From positions 62,001 through 126,000 of the forward strand of contig CAYXZD010000003.1 in assembly GCA_964469565.1 (NCBI GenBank): a DNA stretch of 64,000 nucleotides. The letters are read 5' to 3'. Position numbers and translations under genes: made by a program. Source of the stretch: GCA-2720975 sp964469565. GTDB taxonomy: Bacteria > Planctomycetota > UBA1135 > GCA-002686595. How positions within the stretch are numbered: position 1 is the stretch's first letter; every line of letters begins with the position of its first letter. The notes beneath the pieces were generated by a model. It ran no database searches and was not told the DNA's origin. It saw only the letters and a list, made by a program, of their open reading frames with translations. Positions 41,339 to 50,389 of this stretch are shown in pieces.

Positions 41339-44175
41339 GTGTCAACGAATATGATTCGATGTACGAGTTATTGTGTGCCTATGTGTTAGGCGAGACCTGC
41401 CCCGAGGAGAGTGCCCGCGTAGAGGCGGCCCTTGAAAGCTCCCAGGAACTACGGTCTGCCCGAGAGCAACTTGAGCAGACCATCGCGCTTGTGAGTTCCA
41501 CATTGCAGGGGGATGAGAGCCTGTCCGATAGTGCGCTTGCCTCATTGGTGGCTGCTGCAGCCCAATCTGCACGAGCCCCGGGCTCTAGGGACTACACATC
41601 ATCGGGTGCCGATTCCGAGCTGACCCGTGTTACTGAAAAACCCGCGACTCTACGGCTCCTTAGAGCGGCCCACTGGCGGGTGGCGGCCGCACTCTTGGTG
41701 GCCCTTGGGGGCCTCTGGGCTTTCACCAACTTTCAGGGCGATGGGCCAGGATTGCTGATGGTGGCGGGCCTCGATGCCTCCGCCCCTGCGAGTGAATCTG
41801 CAGCGGGCTCCGCCCCCCCCTCGAACGCACCATCCGATGGAAACGGGCTCGTCGTGGGGGTGGCCTCATCCCCGATGAAGAAGAGCATAGCCCTGTCGGA
41901 AAGCGAACGTCGTGGCGGAGAGGTGGCCACAGGGGTGCTTCTTGAGTCGACAGCCAGTTCTGCTGGCCGTGGGGTGAAACCCGTCATGGGGTTTGAGGGC
42001 AAGGCACCTCAGCGCGAAAACCCTCCCAGTCGCCCAGTGACTCCCGGAGCAGCGGCAGGCCCCAGTAGTCCTGGGCCAGCGGCCCCCGAGGCATCGGCTG
42101 TATCGAGACCATCGGGCGTGGTCCCTGCGGGGGATGCGTTGCGTGGGTTCAATGCGGGCGGTCGTACGGAGAGCGGGGGCACAGCAGGCACCTTGGCTGC
42201 ACAATCCCCGCAGCCGGTTCCTCCTGGGGGCGGAGCAGCGAACACGTCTGACCTGCAAGTTCAGCTAGGCTTAGATCGCAATCAAGCAGAGTCGTCGACG
42301 GACAAGAGTTCAAAGTACGACGGGGCAGGCGATGCGAAGATCGTTCTGGGCTCTGATGATTTTTTCTTGGGCCATGCAGATAGCGAGGACAGTGCCTTGC
42401 TTGAGGGAGAGCTGGATGCACTGGGTTATATCGATGGCGATGAAGATCTTCGCCGTCGGGCGGCTAAGGACGCACGTCGGCAATACAGCGCCGAAGAGAT
42501 TGACGGGCTAACAGAGCTTTACACCACACAGGTGTTTGATTCTTGCCGGCGCCGGCCGAATGAGTCTCCCCGAGACATGTTCTTTCGGTTCTGGGGGGAC
42601 AACTCTCCCGTCTTGACTGCTCAGGACGCGCTCTCGACCTTTGCCGCTGATGTAGACACGGCCAGTTACACCCTTGCACGCAGGTACCTCAAAGATGGCC
42701 GTCTGCCAACCAAGGCTCAGGTGCGCACGGAAGAATTCGTGAACTACGCCAAGCCGGATCTGCCTGCTCCAAGTGATAGCACCCTTTCCATTCACACGGA
42801 GCTGGCTCCGAGCCTGTTTGGCGGGCGTGCGGCTCTCGGGCCCGATGGAACAAGCCGCATGATGTTGCGCGTGGGCATTCGTGGAACTGAGGTTTCAAAG
42901 TCAGCGCGCAAGCCCCTGTCTCTGGCCTTTGCGATCGACGTTTCGGGCTCGATGGAAGAAGGGGGACGGCTAGAATTGGTGAAACATGCGATTCGACTGT
43001 TGGTGGGTCAATTGAGGCCTGGCGATCAAGTCGGACTCGTGGCGTACTCTCGTGAGGCGCGCGTCTTGTTGCCCATGACGGATGTGAAGAATCATGCCCT
43101 TATTGAGAGCGCCCTGTATCCCCTCGTTCCCAATGGGGGCACCAACGCAGAAGCTGGTCTAAAAATGGCCTACGAGTTGGCCAGCACCTCCCTCGATGTG
43201 AGCACTCACACCCGGGTGATCCTGCTTTCTGATGGCGTGGCTAATATTGGTCAAACAGACCAGAATCGCATCAATGCGGATGTGCGAACTCATCGGGATG
43301 CTGGTATTTACCTGAATACCATCGGTGTGGGAATGAACAACCACAACGACGTGTTCCTGGAGCAGCTGGCGAACAAGGGTGATGGAATCTGCGATTACGT
43401 GGACGATCAGGCAGCGGCCAAGCGTGCGATCGTTGAACGATTTACGGGTGCCCTTGTTCCAATTGCCAGCGACGTCAAGATTCAGGTGGAGTTCGACCCC
43501 AGCATCGTGGCCCAGTATCGATTGTTGGGCTATGAAAACCGGGCGGTTGCCGATGCTGATTTTAGAAACGATCAGGTGGATGCAGGTGAGATAGGTGCTG
43601 GGCACCAGGTGGTAGCGCTCTATGAATTGGATATGGCAGCCGGTGCCGCTGAGGGCGAGATAGCCACTATCCGTCTGCGCTGGAAGGCTCCTAAGGTGGC
43701 CATGCAGCATCCGTTGGAGGTTGAGGTCACCGAAACGAGCGCTGTGGTCAACCTCGCTTCGGCAGCTTCTGGCTTTGATGCCTCAAGCGTGGGGTATCGC
43801 CGTGCGGTGTTGACGGCTCAATTAGCTGAATTCTTGCGTCGCTCGTCTCATGCCCGTGAGGATTCCTTTGCTGTGCTTGACGACCAGTGCTCAAAACTGG
43901 CCCGCGAAGTCGGTGATGAGGACTCAGTGGAGTTGGCCAATCTTGTCAAGCGCACAATTGCCCTGGGCCTCCCCCTTCAATTCCTAGATCGTTCGGGCGT
44001 TGATCTGGCGGTCGAGGAGTATCAGCGATATCTACACATGCGTGCGCAGATTGATGAGATGGAAAACCGCCAACTCGATCAGGAGCAGATTCAAAACCTT
44101 GAGCGGCGAAATATTGAACTCGAGCAAAAACTGCGTGATGTGATTCGCGCAGAGCTCGTAGAGCGGAACGGGTAG
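41335..44175 (+). CDS. Anti-sigma-like/VWA fusion protein with DUF3520-type C-terminus
   Basis: The 946-residue protein begins with an anti-sigma-like helical region (residues about 5-85, YELLCAYVLGETCPEESARVEAALE), which lacks the zinc HxxxCxxC motif. One transmembrane segment follows (about 110-130, HWRVAAALLVALGGLWAF) and a disordered Pro/Ala/Ser-rich linker (about 140-330). The von Willebrand A domain lies at about 525-700 with a complete MIDAS (FAIDVSGSM, then VILLSDGVANIG). It is like YfbK and BatA-type proteins, with the flanking sequence FSTFADVDTASYTLARRYL and a C-terminal domain (DVKIQVEFDPSIVAQYRLLGYENR) typical of that family. A C-terminal coiled coil (about 900-946) ends the protein. 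It may signal an extracellular adhesion or cell-wall event to the sigma factor encoded just upstream. Confidence 0.88.
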   Translation: MSVNEYDSMYELLCAYVLGETCPEESARVEAALESSQELRSAREQLEQTIALVSSTLQGDESLSDSALASLVAAAAQSARAPGSRDYTSSGADSELTRVTEKPATLRLLRAAHWRVAAALLVALGGLWAFTNFQGDGPGLLMVAGLDASAPASESAAGSAPPSNAPSDGNGLVVGVASSPMKKSIALSESERRGGEVATGVLLESTASSAGRGVKPVMGFEGKAPQRENPPSRPVTPGAAAGPSSPGPAAPEASAVSRPSGVVPAGDALRGFNAGGRTESGGTAGTLAAQSPQPVPPGGGAANTSDLQVQLGLDRNQAESSTDKSSKYDGAGDAKIVLGSDDFFLGHADSEDSALLEGELDALGYIDGDEDLRRRAAKDARRQYSAEEIDGLTELYTTQVFDSCRRRPNESPRDMFFRFWGDNSPVLTAQDALSTFAADVDTASYTLARRYLKDGRLPTKAQVRTEEFVNYAKPDLPAPSDSTLSIHTELAPSLFGGRAALGPDGTSRMMLRVGIRGTEVSKSARKPLSLAFAIDVSGSMEEGGRLELVKHAIRLLVGQLRPGDQVGLVAYSREARVLLPMTDVKNHALIESALYPLVPNGGTNAEAGLKMAYELASTSLDVSTHTRVILLSDGVANIGQTDQNRINADVRTHRDAGIYLNTIGVGMNNHNDVFLEQLANKGDGICDYVDDQAAAKRAIVERFTGALVPIASDVKIQVEFDPSIVAQYRLLGYENRAVADADFRNDQVDAGEIGAGHQVVALYELDMAAGAAEGEIATIRLRWKAPKVAMQHPLEVEVTETSAVVNLASAASGFDASSVGYRRAVLTAQLAEFLRRSSHAREDSFAVLDDQCSKLAREVGDEDSVELANLVKRTIALGLPLQFLDRSGVDLAVEEYQRYLHMRAQIDEMENRQLDQEQIQNLERRNIELEQKLRDVIRAELVERNG

Positions 44176-44260
44176 TGTGCTTCTCTAGGCGGGCTACGGT
44201 GTTTGTTCTAGAGGGTTTGCTCTAGAGGGCTGATGGGTCTAGGAGCCGGTCAGCCCTCGC

Positions 44261-45724
44261 CTAATTGATCGTCCAGCGAGGATAAACCCCCGAAGTGTCC
44301 TCGTAGAGGGTGAGCTCTTGGCTGAGCGCGTCGTAGGACCAGTTTGGGGTACCCACTCCATTTCGAAGGACACTGATGGGGCTTGAGCCGATCTCTCCAA
44401 TGACCACTTCAAAGGGCACGTTATTGGCACTGTCTACCAATACTTCAAAGGTAGTCGTGGGGTCGAGCCCGCTGCCTGTGGGGAGGGGCATGCTCAGGCG
44501 GGTGATATTGGCGATCTCGCCAGCGATGAAGCGATTGTTGGGTGGGTCGACGACCCAGTACAGGGGCGAAAAACTTCCATTTGAAGCCTGTGTAATGTTG
44601 AAGCAATGCCAATCGCCGTCCCGGTCAGCGAGTGTGCGCGTCAATGCTGTTGGGGGTTGGTATTGATGGGGCTCAAGTCGATTGAGTACCCAACGCTCAT
44701 TGAGTGTGTGCCATCGGTGCTTGCGACCATGGCGTGTTCGCAGAGTGGAATCTCCGAGGCGGTTCTTGCGTAGTTGTCGGTGGCTTGCCCGGGTCATGGC
44801 GAGCAGGTTGGCGTTGATGTCCCCGTTGACGAAGTAATTCAATACCGGGATGTGGGAGAGGTTGCGGACCATGTCGGTTGTCTGGTCGACCTTCCCCTTG
44901 GGATAGGGCAAGTCCACAGAAGAGGCCCGAAGGTACTCAAACCTAGCATTTGGATTGGATGGATCAGCCCCAAACATCAGTGCGCTTCTGAAGAGGGATT
45001 GCGCCCCCGGTGTTGACCAGTAGGTATAGGGCAGGGCTGTGGAGCCGGTATGCACGGCCAGGGCTGCAAAGCGTAAGCCGTCGTGATCGACGTGGCGCGC
45101 GGCAAAACTGGCAGCAGCACCGCCGCCCATCGAAAAGCCAACGGCATAGAAGCGATCGGCGTCTACGGTTAGGCCAAAACTCGGTGCGATGGTGCCCGCA
45201 AGCATATTGATGGCGGCCTCTACATTGAGTTGGGAGTACTCGATGCCGTAGTTATAAATGTGGGCACCCAAGGGTGTAACTACAATCCAGCCACGGCGCA
45301 TGCCCCGCTCGATCAGATCCGAGCGTTCAAGGACTCGTTGTGGCGTTTCGCCATACCCGTGGAATAACACGAGGACGGGGGTGGGCACCACGGGATTCTC
45401 TGGGATCCCTACGAGGAACTCCTCGTCCCAATTGCTGCCCGGAATCTGGGCGCCGTTGATGGTGTAGCTGTATAGCCCGCGGCCCTGAACGGATGCTTGG
45501 AGTTGCAAGGCAAAGGGATTTCCGAAGGTGCCGCCGAGCGCTGCCTCGGGGTCGTGGACGGAACCGAGGATTTCGCCGTCCCGACCGCGCAAGAGTTCCG
45601 ATTCGGGCAGGTGTGCGAATCTTGAGGGGTCTTGCCCCGTGGCTGTGACACTCTGGCCTGCGGGTGCGAGTCCACCGAATGAGAGCCCAAGAGAGAGTCC
45701 AAGAGTGAGCTGGATGTTTTTCAT
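44261..45724 (-). CDS. Secreted alpha/beta-hydrolase, esterase/depolymerase-like
   Basis: The 487-residue protein has a signal peptide (MKNIQLTLGLSLGLSFGGLAPAG). The hydrolase fold includes VLVLFHGYGETPQRV (oxyanion region), GWIVVTPLGAH, DRFYAVGFSMGGGAAASFAA (nucleophile GxSxG) and a candidate Asp/His later (DQTTDMV; ASHRQ). This arrangement resembles PHB depolymerase and feruloyl esterase-like proteins. The last 120 residues form a separate beta-rich region. The start may also be the ATG at 45733, 9 bp upstream. A stand-alone gene: a 253-bp non-coding gap precedes it and the VWA gene is convergent. Confidence 0.78.
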   Translation of the reverse strand: MKNIQLTLGLSLGLSFGGLAPAGQSVTATGQDPSRFAHLPESELLRGRDGEILGSVHDPEAALGGTFGNPFALQLQASVQGRGLYSYTINGAQIPGSNWDEEFLVGIPENPVVPTPVLVLFHGYGETPQRVLERSDLIERGMRRGWIVVTPLGAHIYNYGIEYSQLNVEAAINMLAGTIAPSFGLTVDADRFYAVGFSMGGGAAASFAARHVDHDGLRFAALAVHTGSTALPYTYWSTPGAQSLFRSALMFGADPSNPNARFEYLRASSVDLPYPKGKVDQTTDMVRNLSHIPVLNYFVNGDINANLLAMTRASHRQLRKNRLGDSTLRTRHGRKHRWHTLNERWVLNRLEPHQYQPPTALTRTLADRDGDWHCFNITQASNGSFSPLYWVVDPPNNRFIAGEIANITRLSMPLPTGSGLDPTTTFEVLVDSANNVPFEVVIGEIGSSPISVLRNGVGTPNWSYDALSQELTLYEDTSGVYPRWTIN

Positions 45725-45943
45725 GGATTGCAATCGAATGCTCGTCCCTAGGGAATTGGGTGCCGTTCGACCTATCTTGAGCCTATCTCCCTATATGCGT
45801 TGAGGATTCCGAGGCCTGCCGACCGGAAAAGAAGGCAGGGGGCCGCTATTCATAGGACCAAATGCAATCATTCTTGGGACATCAAATCGTAGTCACCTAG
45901 GTGGAAGTCCCCTTCCAGTGGATCGAAACGACTCAGACTGAGA

Positions 45944-45971
45944 TTGAGTGCAGCTTGCTAGCCCCTAGGAT
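45944..45971 (+). promoter_or_regulatory. Putative promoter of the DUF423 gene
   Basis: TTGAGT (45944-45949), 16 nt, TAGGAT (45966-45971), then 6 nt and the ATG at 45978. Spacing and sequence are good for a sigma-70-type promoter with a leaderless transcript. The rest of the 253-bp gap (45725-45977) shows nothing else. Confidence 0.5.
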
Positions 45972-45977
45972 GGTGCC

Positions 45978-46394
45978 ATGCCTCTCGATAACCCTACCCG
46001 ACCGATTCCCTCAATGACCTGGATCCGTGTGGGTGCTTGCTTGGCTCTGATCGGCGTTGCACTTGGAGCATTCGGCGCACACAAGCTCAAGACTCTTACA
46101 GGTGATGAGCAGTTGGCTTGGTGGGACACGGGGGTTCGGTATCAGATGCTGCACGCATTTGGCTTGCTATTCCTTGGGCTCATCCCCAGTCATCACAGGG
46201 CACACGATTGGGCTGGCCGGCTTTTTGTGTTTGGCGTGGTGGTTTTTAGCGGCGGCCTCTACGCCATGACGCTGGGTGGCCCAAGAGTGTTGGGGGCTGT
46301 CGTGCCGATAGGTGGTCTTGCCTTTATTGCGGGGTGGGCCTGCCTCGCACTGGCAGCGAAGCCCTACCCGATCGCGGGCCGCGATTCAGATTGA
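45978..46394 (+). CDS. DUF423 (YgdD-like) small membrane protein
   Basis: The 138-residue protein carries the DUF423 hallmarks: WIRVGACLALIGVALGAFGAHKLK, WWDTGVRYQMLHAFGLLFLGL, a third hydrophobic segment (LFVFGVVVFSGGLYAMTLG), and VVPIGGLAFIAGWACLALAA. The function of the family is unknown. The start is the ATG at 45978 with a good promoter directly ahead. The 3' end overlaps the convergent aminotransferase gene by 31 bp. Confidence 0.92.
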   Translation: MPLDNPTRPIPSMTWIRVGACLALIGVALGAFGAHKLKTLTGDEQLAWWDTGVRYQMLHAFGLLFLGLIPSHHRAHDWAGRLFVFGVVVFSGGLYAMTLGGPRVLGAVVPIGGLAFIAGWACLALAAKPYPIAGRDSD

Positions 46395-47230
46395 CAATAG
46401 CTCGCATAGGCATCCATGAGTTGATGGGTGATGGGGCCTGGTTTCTGGAGGCCGAGAGGCACTTCATTGATGCTGACCACCGGGACAATGCTGCGCACCG
46501 AGGTGCTGAAGAATGCCTCATCGACCTGGTGGAGTTCTTCACAGTGGATTGCGACCTCCGTGAAGGGAATCCCCGATTGGCCGGCAAGGCTGAGAATGAT
46601 GCTCCGGGTTACGCCGGGTAGGACTCCCACGACCGGGGCGGTGTACAAGACTCCCTTCTTGACCGCGAAGAGGTTGCTCATCACCCCCTCCAGCAAGCGG
46701 CCTTCCGAGTTGACAAGAATGGACTCGTAATTCTGGGGTGTGCCCCCCTCTGCGGGCCGTCGGTTCACGACCCATTCAGAAGACTTGATTTCGGGTCGAT
46801 CGCGACGCAACTGATGGGCTAGCAAACAGCGGACACCCTGGGAGTAAACCACAGGAGCGGGGAGGATGAGCTGGGTGGCGAGGGCGATCACCCGAGCATT
46901 CGTGTTGAGTGTGGAGGCCGGGTCTTGCAGGAAATCGATGCGGATCTTCGCGTCTCCAGGAAAAGCAGTCGCAATCCCGTGAAGGCCATTGCGTAGATCG
47001 GGGAGAGCTATTGGGGGGGTGATCCCAAATCGGTCCATCGAGACCATGGCCCGCTGCAGGTGTTGCTCAAGTCCAACGAACTGATGCCCATTGAACGTGC
47101 GCATGGCCTCATACACGCCTCTAGGAAGCTCGTCAAATACATGGCTAGGACTCTCGAGGCCGGCCGGAATGGCAAGGCGGACAGGGGGGCCCTTTCCTAG
47201 GCCGTAGAGTTGTGGGGGGTGTGTCGTCAC
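46364..47230 (-). CDS. Class IV PLP-dependent aminotransferase / aminodeoxychorismate lyase family
   Basis: The protein of about 288 residues shows the fold-type IV pattern: RGVYEAMRTFNGHQFVGLEQHLQRAM near the N-terminus, KSSEWVVNRRPAEGGTPQNYESILVN in the lysine region (the Lys of IKSSEW is the likely Schiff base), EGVMSNLFAVKKGVLYTAP and GVTRSIILSLA. It is either a branched-chain or D-amino-acid aminotransferase or a PabC-type lyase; I cannot decide. The coding frame is open to 47479, but a GTG at 47230 places the start just before conserved sequence. No in-frame ATG exists until residue 43 of this form. Confidence 0.82.
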   Translation of the reverse strand: MTTHPPQLYGLGKGPPVRLAIPAGLESPSHVFDELPRGVYEAMRTFNGHQFVGLEQHLQRAMVSMDRFGITPPIALPDLRNGLHGIATAFPGDAKIRIDFLQDPASTLNTNARVIALATQLILPAPVVYSQGVRCLLAHQLRRDRPEIKSSEWVVNRRPAEGGTPQNYESILVNSEGRLLEGVMSNLFAVKKGVLYTAPVVGVLPGVTRSIILSLAGQSGIPFTEVAIHCEELHQVDEAFFSTSVRSIVPVVSINEVPLGLQKPGPITHQLMDAYASYCQSESRPAIG

Positions 47231-47485
47231 GGGGGGGCATTTGAAGTGGCCCAGAAAGAGCCTGAGGAATTGGGGCCAAGAGTCATCCCGGAAGGGACAA
47301 AGCAGACGTGGGCCGTGTGGAAGTGGCGCGGGAGTCTCGATTTGGCAAGCGGGTTGCTGCTCAAGGATCCAGCCGGCTGTGAACGGAGGGGGGTACACCC
47401 CTCTCCATAATACTTTGAACGGGGTAGAATCGAACTGGGTTTGCCCGAGAATGCACCTTAGGCGCCCGTGCCCATCCACCGACCC

Positions 47486-48271
47486 ATGACGCTCACAGAT
47501 CGCACCCTGACCTCAAGATACGAGTTCAAGTATTGGCTGCACCCGAGCAAGGTACGGCGGATTCGCGATCACATTCAGCCCTTTGTGGAGCCGGACCGCT
47601 TTGCCCGCACAAAGCGGGGATATCGTTATCGGATATCGAGCCTCTACCTCGACACCCCTGCGCACGATCTTTATCAGACCACCGTCGAGGGCCATAAGAA
47701 CCGTTTCAAACTGAGGATTCGCACGTACAACGACGAGGCCAACACTCCGGCCTTCCTCGAGATCAAGAAGCGCATGGATCAAGTAGTCCTAAAGGATCGG
47801 GCGGCGATCTCTCGGACGAGCGTTGCCGACTTCTTGGGGGGGAAACCCGTCAACACCGAAGGGTTGGCACCCGATGCTGTGCGGTTCATACAAGAAACCC
47901 GGAGGCTCCATGCCTCACCGGTCCTACGGGTTCGATATATGCGTGAGGCCTATGAGTCGGTAGGACTGGACCCGGTACGCGTGACCTTTGACACAGGGGT
48001 TCAGTTCAAGCCCTCTTCAGGACCCAGTCTCGGCATCGAGGGCGAAGGGTGGTCCGATACTCCGAACGAGGGAGTCATCCTTGAAGTCAAGTTCACCGAC
48101 ACCTATCCAGTGTGGGTGGACAGCTTGGTTCGTGAACTTGAGCTGGACCGGATGTCGATCCCCAAGTACGTGATGTCCATGGACCAGGCCGCGCATCAGG
48201 CCGGAAGGGCCCCTGGACTCTCAGCTAGAACCTCCACCACAAGTAGGGTTCAACAGGGAAGGGGTGCGTGA
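47486..48271 (+). CDS. VTC-domain protein (triphosphate-tunnel fold)
   Basis: The 261-residue protein is built on the VTC/CYTH-like tunnel fold used in yeast polyphosphate polymerase. Basic and acidic tunnel residues show in RYEFKYWL, YRYRISSLYLD, NRFKLRIRTY, FLEIKKRMDQVVLKDR, RVRYMREAY and ILEVKFTD. Known bacterial homologues are encoded next to DUF4956 membrane proteins, as here. Polyphosphate synthesis is the inferred role. Start is the ATG at 47486; a GTG lies upstream at 47468. The stop overlaps the next ATG (TGATG). Confidence 0.88.
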   Translation: MTLTDRTLTSRYEFKYWLHPSKVRRIRDHIQPFVEPDRFARTKRGYRYRISSLYLDTPAHDLYQTTVEGHKNRFKLRIRTYNDEANTPAFLEIKKRMDQVVLKDRAAISRTSVADFLGGKPVNTEGLAPDAVRFIQETRRLHASPVLRVRYMREAYESVGLDPVRVTFDTGVQFKPSSGPSLGIEGEGWSDTPNEGVILEVKFTDTYPVWVDSLVRELELDRMSIPKYVMSMDQAAHQAGRAPGLSARTSTTSRVQQGRGA

Positions 48272-48975
48272 TGAACGATTTCGAGTCCTTGTTCCAACAG
48301 CTCGATGCGGCCGGATCGATGCCGGCCCCGACCCTTGAGGGAATGCTCTTGTCCCTTCTACTGGCGTTCGCCATGGGCCAGCTCACAGCTTGGGTCTATG
48401 CGCGGACTCATAGCGGGCTCTCTTATTCGCGCACATTCTGCCAGTCCATTGTCTTCTTGATGGTAATCGCGACCCTTGTGATGTTCGTGATAGGGAACAA
48501 TGTCGTGGCGGCCTTTGGACTTATGGGCGCACTTGCGATCATTCGATTTCGAAATGTCCTCAAGGATACCCGAGACACGGCGTTCATTTTTCTATCACTC
48601 GTGGTGGGTATGGCCCTTGGATCCCAGCGCATTTCGGTCGCCTTAGTTGGCGGCGGGTTCTTACTCCTCATTGCGCTCTGGCTGCACTTCACCAGTTTCG
48701 GTGCGCGTAGCCACTTTGATGGACACCTCTCCTTTTCAACCATGGGTGGAGATGGCCACGGTCGCATCAGTGCCCTGCTTGAGACAGTAACCTCGCGGTA
48801 CTGCCATGACCTCAAGCTCGTCACGATGCACAACAGTGGAGATCAGGTTGAATTGGTTCAGCAGGTCCGCCTCCGTGATCGCAATCGGGGCGACGAATTA
48901 GTCCAGGACTTGCGCGGACTTGATGGTGTGGGCAACGTCACTTTAGTCTTGCGTGATCCTAACGCAGAGGTTTAG
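48271..48975 (+). CDS. DUF4956 membrane protein, partner of VTC protein
   Basis: The 234-residue protein has four hydrophobic segments (LEGMLLSLLLAFAMGQLTAW, IVFLMVIATLVMFVIGNNVVAAFGLMGALAIIRF, FIFLSLVVGMALG, ISVALVGGGFLLLIALWL) and a cytoplasmic C-terminal domain (about 160-234). The motif GALAIIRFRNVLKDTRDTAFIF is a hallmark of DUF4956. It overlaps the VTC gene by one base and is followed 6 bp later by a HlyD-like gene. Probable role: membrane half of the VTC module. Confidence 0.88.
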   Translation: MNDFESLFQQLDAAGSMPAPTLEGMLLSLLLAFAMGQLTAWVYARTHSGLSYSRTFCQSIVFLMVIATLVMFVIGNNVVAAFGLMGALAIIRFRNVLKDTRDTAFIFLSLVVGMALGSQRISVALVGGGFLLLIALWLHFTSFGARSHFDGHLSFSTMGGDGHGRISALLETVTSRYCHDLKLVTMHNSGDQVELVQQVRLRDRNRGDELVQDLRGLDGVGNVTLVLRDPNAEV

Positions 48976-48981
48976 CGCCGC

Positions 48982-50187
48982 ATGACCAAGAAAGTCCCTA
49001 TACCTTTCCCTCAGCGAGCTAGCGCTTTTGTCAGGGGTCCGCTCATTGGACTTTCTTGGCTCGGAGTCATTTTCCTGTGTCTTGTCCTGTTGGGTGACAG
49101 ACCCCAAGACTTTGAGTACCGCGGATGGGTTCCCACTACGGAGTACCCCGTGACCGCTGGAACCACGGGCAAGTTGGGTGCGGTTCTCGTAGAACCATTC
49201 CAAGAGGTCAAGAAGGGCCAATTGGTGGCTCAATTGGATGCCCGGCCCCTCGAGGCGCGACTCGCCACTGCAGGTGCTGAACTCCTGCGCCTGCGGGCCC
49301 AGATTGAAGATGCTCAAGACCAAGCCGCTGCGACTCAGGCGTTGGCCCAGGCAGAGGCGGATCTAGAGTCTGCCAGTGACATGGACTCCTTGGTCATGCG
49401 CTGGGAAGGCGACCTGCACCGCTCATTCTTTGATGAATCCCAATTGCGACTAAACCTACTTGAGAGAGGGGTGGAGCTAGCTGTGGGGCGCATTCAGTCA
49501 GATCTACTGGCCGCCCAGCAGCAGAGGGCAGAGGCGCTGAGTCTCGACGGCGCAGGTCCGCAGGCAGCTTCGACGGACCTCGCTCTGCAGGTGGCACAGG
49601 CCCAAGAAACAAACCGCCTACGCGTAGAGCAGATTGCGGCAATTCGCCATGAACTGGAGCTGGCACAGGAGCGTCGAGCAAAAGTGCGTAATGCCCTAGA
49701 CTTGCGCACAGGTGTTGACCCTCTGCCAGTCTTGCCAGCGGCGACCCAAGCCCTTGAGGCGGCCATTCGAGTCCAATCCTTGGTACTCGCTGAGTTGGAG
49801 CTGGAGCGGGAGGCTTTGCGACTCTCGGCGCCAATTGATGGGCAGGTCACTGCTTTGTATGTGGGGGAAGGGCAATCTTTATTGGCGGGCAGCGAAGTCA
49901 TGTTGGTGACTTCGCGAGAAGTGTCGGAAGCGATCGTGTTTGTGCCTCCATCCGTTGCCCTTGGGAAAAACTTGGTGGGTAGAGTCGTTGAATTGCGCAC
50001 GGGCGAGCTACCCGGGCGCACATTTGAGAGTCAGGTGGTTGGCCGTTCTCCGAAGGTCGAGCTTCTTCCCGAACGCTTGTGGAGCGGGCCTGGGCTCCCG
50101 GCATACGGCATGGCCCTGCGAGTCCCCGTGGGGCGGCAAGATGTCTTCGGACCTGGCGAGATTCTGACGGCACGAATCATTCCTTGA
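48982..50187 (+). CDS. HlyD/efflux adaptor-like membrane fusion protein
   Basis: The 401-residue protein has an N-terminal transmembrane segment (LIGLSWLGVIFLCLVLLGD), a lipoyl-like beta-barrel half (VTAGTTGKLGAVLVEPFQEVKKGQLVAQLDARPL), a long coiled coil (about 85-270), a second lipoyl half (LRLSAPIDGQVTALYVGEGQSLLAGSEVM) and a C-terminal beta domain. This is a membrane-fusion protein of an efflux or type I secretion system, but no inner-membrane pump or ABC gene follows. Its position 6 bp after the DUF4956 gene links it to the VTC module. Confidence 0.84.
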   Translation: MTKKVPIPFPQRASAFVRGPLIGLSWLGVIFLCLVLLGDRPQDFEYRGWVPTTEYPVTAGTTGKLGAVLVEPFQEVKKGQLVAQLDARPLEARLATAGAELLRLRAQIEDAQDQAAATQALAQAEADLESASDMDSLVMRWEGDLHRSFFDESQLRLNLLERGVELAVGRIQSDLLAAQQQRAEALSLDGAGPQAASTDLALQVAQAQETNRLRVEQIAAIRHELELAQERRAKVRNALDLRTGVDPLPVLPAATQALEAAIRVQSLVLAELELEREALRLSAPIDGQVTALYVGEGQSLLAGSEVMLVTSREVSEAIVFVPPSVALGKNLVGRVVELRTGELPGRTFESQVVGRSPKVELLPERLWSGPGLPAYGMALRVPVGRQDVFGPGEILTARIIP

Positions 50188-50389
50188 CCGATCACCACAG
50201 GCCAAGTGGGAGTACTCCAGCGGTCTGGCGTGTATGCCCCCTTGCCGCCCGCGGGATCGGCGTGGCAGACTACCCCTACGTACTAATGCTAGGCTGGTTT
50301 GAGGGGGTACGTGAGTACTGATCTCGAGCCCCGCCGACATTAGCTTCGCCCTACGACCTCATTCTTCTACTCATTTCATAAGGCACATA

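Noticed and set aside
43159..43710. Minus-strand open frame in the VWA gene
   Set aside because: It lies opposite the conserved VWA domain and has no independent support.
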